Source: Oscillatoriaceae cyanobacterium M7585_C2015_266 (GTDB lineage: Bacteria; Cyanobacteriota; Cyanobacteriia; Cyanobacteriales; Oscillatoriaceae). Taken from it: DNA of 64,000 nucleotides. A program made the translations under genes and the position numbers. Positions 61,298 through 64,000 of this stretch are shown here, piece by piece. The stretch lies in contig DVEG01000027.1 in the NCBI GenBank assembly GCA_015295835.1, positions 62,001 through 126,000 on the forward strand, in the 5' to 3' direction. Each line of letters begins with the position of its first letter. The first letter of the stretch is position 1. The notes below the pieces were generated by a model. That model had not been told where the DNA came from, ran no database searches, and saw only the letters and a list, made by a program, of their open reading frames with translations.

Positions 61298-61765
61298 TTA
61301 CTCGCGCTCTCCCTTATTTTTTTCCCTAGCCTCGCGTGTAGCTTCCCTTATGCGTCCTACATTAGTCATGAATTCTCTCCAGCCGAGTAAGCTACCGGGT
61401 ATCTCTTCATCCCAAGATGCGGAGATCACCCCGTAGCTTAATCCTAAGACCCCCAAACCGAAAAAGCCCAGACTTGTCAGCAAAACGGCTGTAGTGGGCA
61501 ATTCAATAACATCATTTTTGACTACGAAATAGCTGACAATAAATGTAAGGATTCCCAGTGCTGTGGGAAGTCCACAAAATATAGCCATTCTGCTGACCAT
61601 TCGCCGACTCACCACTTCGGGAATGGCTACCTGTTGCCGGGCTGCTGGTGTTTGCTTCTGATTCTTCTCAGCATCTGGCTGAACCGCTGGGCGATTTTTA
61701 GCAGGTTTTTTGCGATTTTTTTTAGGCTCGAAGGGGAGGCGCCTCCGTTCAGGTTCGCTTGACAT
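61298..61765 (-). CDS. PAM68-like photosystem II assembly protein (DUF3464)
   Basis: A 155-residue protein from M-S-S-E. The N-terminal 55 residues are hydrophilic and Lys/Pro-rich. Two transmembrane helices follow (about 65-88 and 97-120), then S-x-S-W-D-E-(E/x)-x-x-G-S-L-L-G near 125-138, the family signature of PAM68. In plants and Synechocystis the family helps assemble photosystem II. I prefer the ATG at 61765 over an upstream in-frame start at 61798 that would overlap rpsO. It lies 7 bp after rpsO, as commonly seen in cyanobacteria. Confidence 0.88.
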   Translation of the reverse strand: MSSEPERRRLPFEPKKNRKKPAKNRPAVQPDAEKNQKQTPAARQQVAIPEVVSRRMVSRMAIFCGLPTALGILTFIVSYFVVKNDVIELPTTAVLLTSLGFFGLGVLGLSYGVISASWDEEIPGSLLGWREFMTNVGRIREATREAREKNKGERE

Positions 61766-61772
61766 AGGCTGT

Positions 61773-62042
61773 TTAACCGCGAATCCCCAGACGCTCAATC
61801 AAAGCCTGATAGCGCTTAGGGTCTTGTTTGAAAATGTAGGCTAGCAGGCGCTTACGCCGACCGATCATTTTCATTAATCCTCGCTGGGAAGAGTAGTCTT
61901 TTTCGTTGATTTTTAGGTGTTCACTTAGTCGGTTGATGCGTTCTGTGAGCAGGGCGACTTGCAAATCTGCTGAACCAGTGTCGGTTTCGTGCAGTTGGTA
62001 CTGCGCTATAATTTCTTGTTTGCGTTCTTGGGTTAGGGCCAT
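61773..62042 (-). CDS. rpsO: 30S ribosomal protein S15
   Basis: An 89-residue protein. It has the S15 features D-T-G-S-A-D-L-Q-V-A-L-L-T-E-R-I-N-R-L near 20-38, H-L near 41, D-Y-S-S-Q-R-G-L near 48-55 and R-R-K-R-L-L-A-Y near 62-69. It binds 16S rRNA in the platform of the 30S subunit. The PAM68-like gene follows directly. Confidence 0.97.
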   Translation of the reverse strand: MALTQERKQEIIAQYQLHETDTGSADLQVALLTERINRLSEHLKINEKDYSSQRGLMKMIGRRKRLLAYIFKQDPKRYQALIERLGIRG

Positions 62043-62146
62043 TGCTTTCTAATAAATTCTTAAAATGCAGCAACTTGTAATCATATCACAGTTTTCATGA
62101 GGCCAGTGCGATCGCTTGCTAAATTCCTTTTCTCCTCTTTCCTATT

Positions 62147-62776
62147 TTACTGACGCGTCAGCCAAGCAATACTAGCGCGAATCCACGCTTCGGCGTCAGC
62201 GGTTTTTGAAAGGTTGGGATCGGAGCGCAGGGCAGCAAGGGCTTCACTTACTTCATTATTGGTATATCCCAAAGCCAGGAGAGTAATCTCGACGTCTTCT
62301 TGCACAGCTAGTGGTACACCCGTCGGCACTGGCAGAGACAACCCGGATAGCTTGTGCCATTCTGTCATTTTGGTTTTCAGTTCTAAAGCGATACGCTCAG
62401 CGGTTTTGTTGCCAACTCCTGGGGCTTTAGTAAGCTGGCGGGTATTACTGGTAACGATCGCTTGAACTAACTCTTGCGCTCCTAAAGTGTCCAACAGAGC
62501 TAGGGCTAATTGTGGCCCAACCCCGTTCACTCCCAGCAATTGCCGAAACAAATCCCGCTCTGCTGCTGAGGCAAAGCCATACAAAAGCCACTGCTCTTCC
62601 CGAATTTGCAAATGAGTAAACACTTGTATCTGTTCGCCAATTCCGGGCAATTCCTGCACTAAACGCGACGGTATTTGCAAGTCGTATCCGATGTTATTTA
62701 CTTCCAAAGTCAGGGTGACGCGATGGCTATTAATTTTGTTAATGCTAACAATAGTACCTTTTAGATAGCTAATCAT
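62147..62776 (-). CDS. ruvA: Holliday junction DNA-binding protein RuvA
   Basis: A 209-residue protein with the N-terminal OB fold (M-I-S-Y-L-K-G), two helix-hairpin-helix motifs (L-L-G-V-N-G-V-G-P-Q-L-A near 80-91 and A-P-G-V-G-N-K-T-A-E-R-I near 117-128) and a C-terminal domain that contacts RuvB. It holds the four-way junction for RuvB-driven branch migration. It is unlinked to ruvB, which is at 53810-54922. Confidence 0.95.
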   Translation of the reverse strand: MISYLKGTIVSINKINSHRVTLTLEVNNIGYDLQIPSRLVQELPGIGEQIQVFTHLQIREEQWLLYGFASAAERDLFRQLLGVNGVGPQLALALLDTLGAQELVQAIVTSNTRQLTKAPGVGNKTAERIALELKTKMTEWHKLSGLSLPVPTGVPLAVQEDVEITLLALGYTNNEVSEALAALRSDPNLSKTADAEAWIRASIAWLTRQ

Positions 62777-62860
62777 AAGCGGTTATCGGCAATCGGTAAT
62801 CGGGAATAAAGAAAAACAATTACCTCTTACCGACTACACTATTTTATTTTTTATAATTTT

Positions 62861-63607
62861 TTATAAAAAGCCGAAATATTTCAAACCCTCTAGAATACCT
62901 GCGGCAAAGTGCGCCTTAGCTAGATATCGATGAGGAGCTGGGTTAGCGTTGTGCCAGTGTAGTAATTCTGGCTGGGCATTGCCTACGATAATGCCTCGTT
63001 CATCGCCAACGCTAAATAGGGCGATGTCATTTCCAGAGTCGCCGCAAACGACGGTGTGTGTAGAGGATATTCCCCATTTGGAGCGGAGAAATTGCATTGC
63101 AAATCCTTTGTTAGCGCGCTCAGGCAATAAATCTAAATCACGCTCGCTGCTGTAAATCATTTGTACTCGCAATCCCTTCTCTTGAAAAAGCTTTTCCAAT
63201 TTTGGCAAAATTTCAAAAGCCGCCTCTTTTTCTATAAAAAAACTGATTTTGAATAGACTTTGCTCGGAAGCAGGCTGGGGTACGAGTGCGGAAAACTGGG
63301 CTGCAATAGCAAAAACTGTTTCCCTATGCCAGCCTTGGCAGAGAGTTTCCTCCCACTCGGAATTAGGGTTTTCTGTGTCTGGGTAGTAAATTTCTGTGCC
63401 TACTGCCGCTACTAGGGCATCTGGCTCTATGAGCTGCTTTTCTTTTTGTAGTTCTTGATACAATGCGCGCGATCGCCCAGTTGCGTAAACTATTTTCGTT
63501 CCGTAGGCTTGTCGATGTTTGCTCAGCTTTTGATTCAAAACCGCCAGCGCCTCGTCATCGCCTACAAGGGTGTTATCTAAATCCGTTACAAATAAAAATT
63601 GTTTCAC
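62861..63607 (-). CDS. Sucrose-phosphate phosphatase-like HAD hydrolase
   Basis: A 248-residue HAD protein of the sucrose-phosphatase subfamily. Motif I D-L-D-N-T-L-V at 9-15 carries the nucleophile Asp9, Y-A-T-G-R-S near 41-46 is motif II, the cap domain lies in the middle, and C-G-D-S-G-N-D-I-A-L near 187-196 is motif IV. The reaction would be sucrose-6-phosphate to sucrose, used in osmotic protection. GTG start at 63607. Sucrose-phosphate synthase is not in the window. Confidence 0.88.
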   Translation of the reverse strand: MKQFLFVTDLDNTLVGDDEALAVLNQKLSKHRQAYGTKIVYATGRSRALYQELQKEKQLIEPDALVAAVGTEIYYPDTENPNSEWEETLCQGWHRETVFAIAAQFSALVPQPASEQSLFKISFFIEKEAAFEILPKLEKLFQEKGLRVQMIYSSERDLDLLPERANKGFAMQFLRSKWGISSTHTVVCGDSGNDIALFSVGDERGIIVGNAQPELLHWHNANPAPHRYLAKAHFAAGILEGLKYFGFL

Positions 63608-63705
63608 AGTTCAGTTAATATACTTTTTAATTACACTTTTTTACAATTCTAATTGATAACTTAAAACATATTTTTTTTAAAATTGTAGAATAAAAAATAT
63701 TCTAA

Positions 63706-64000
63706 CTATTCTTGTAACTTTCTAATATTTTCTACCAATTTGCGGTAAACACCTAAGTGACCGTATTGCAAAAACATTTTAGCACCCTGTTGCAAATCTG
63801 TGATTGCTTTTTGTTTAGCGCCCAGAGCCGAGTAAGTAAGCCCCCGGTTAACGTAAGCAGTAGCATATTCAGGATTTAGTCGGATTGCCTGGTTGTAATC
63901 CTCGATCGCTCCAAGCAAATTTCCCAGAATGCGACGAGAAAGACCTCGATTATAATAAGCTTTAGCATAATTGGGTTTGAGAGCGAGCGCGCGATCATAA
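63706..64000 (-). CDS. TPR-repeat protein, C-terminal part (runs off window end)
   Basis: The frame is open from the window edge down to the stop at 63706, about 98 residues. It holds two full TPR units and the start of another (K-P-N-Y-A-K-A-Y-Y-N-R-G-L, A-I-E-D-Y-N-Q-A-I-R-L-N-P, A-Y-V-N-R-G-L-T-Y), then a terminal helix. Upstream domains lie beyond 64000, so overall function is unknown. Confidence 0.8.
   Translation of the reverse strand, partial: YDRALALKPNYAKAYYNRGLSRRILGNLLGAIEDYNQAIRLNPEYATAYVNRGLTYSALGAKQKAITDLQQGAKMFLQYGHLGVYRKLVENIRKLQE

Overview
The window comes from a cyanobacterium, most likely a filamentous, gliding form of the Oscillatoria/Microcoleus type. The evidence is: cyanobacterial and plastid-type genes (the Ycf49/DUF2499 and DUF3593 pair, PSRP-3/Ycf65, a PAM68-like protein, a sucrose-phosphate phosphatase-like gene), CsaB, many GCGATCGC (HIP1) octamers, and a four-gene set matching the hormogonium polysaccharide genes hpsL-hpsN-hpsO-hpsP. 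The genus is an inference. No rRNA, tRNA, CRISPR array or intact insertion sequence was found.

Layout. 1-9.7 kb: housekeeping and signalling genes (partial Ser/Thr kinase, Ycf49/DUF3593 pair, small winged-helix protein, csaB, trmB, pentapeptide-repeat protein, PMT-type mannosyltransferase, COQ4-like protein, CHASE-PAS histidine kinase). 9.9-10.7 kb: a voltage-gated-type ion channel broken by three frame disruptions. 10.7-15.7 kb: hpsL-N-O-P on the minus strand, then glmM. 17.7-27 kb: a minus-strand run that begins with a type I secretion ABC protein (cyclic-nucleotide-binding-like domain plus a peptidase C39-like domain without its catalytic residues) and an HlyD-type adaptor, and continues into rfbC, rfbD, rfbA and two glycosyltransferases. 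27-32 kb: two paralogous EDD-motif proteins around a parvulin-type PpiC protein, then an RTX calcium-binding protein that is a plausible substrate of the exporter. 32.4-37.8 kb: a TPR-GT41 (SPINDLY/OGT-like) glycosyltransferase and a large GT2-GT41 fusion.

34.8-52 kb is one long minus-strand series of 13 genes. It starts with an O-antigen-type ABC exporter (Wzm, Wzt with a C-terminal glycan-recognition-type domain) and continues through methyltransferases, two sulfotransferases, tandem GT2 proteins and other glycosyltransferases. A further methyltransferase reads divergently at 52.5 kb. It looks like a surface-glycan locus whose product may be methylated and sulfated. Four otherwise unrelated enzymes here (two methyltransferases, a GT2 and a sulfotransferase) end in the same coiled coil plus a Ser-Lys-Phe-Trp-Lys-Leu/Met-Arg/Lys basic-aromatic tail. 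I see this as the best candidate for an undescribed system: a common docking or membrane tag, possibly combined with a WbdD-like chain-length ruler.

53.8-64 kb returns to housekeeping: ruvB, a TPR lipo/secreted protein, PSRP-3, a methyltransferase, a second PpiC protein, a PilB-like protein lacking its ATPase half, aroF, the PAM68-like gene, rpsO, ruvA, the sucrose-phosphatase-like gene and a partial TPR gene.

The whole annotation is from reading the sequence; homology statements rest on recognised motifs, not on database searches.
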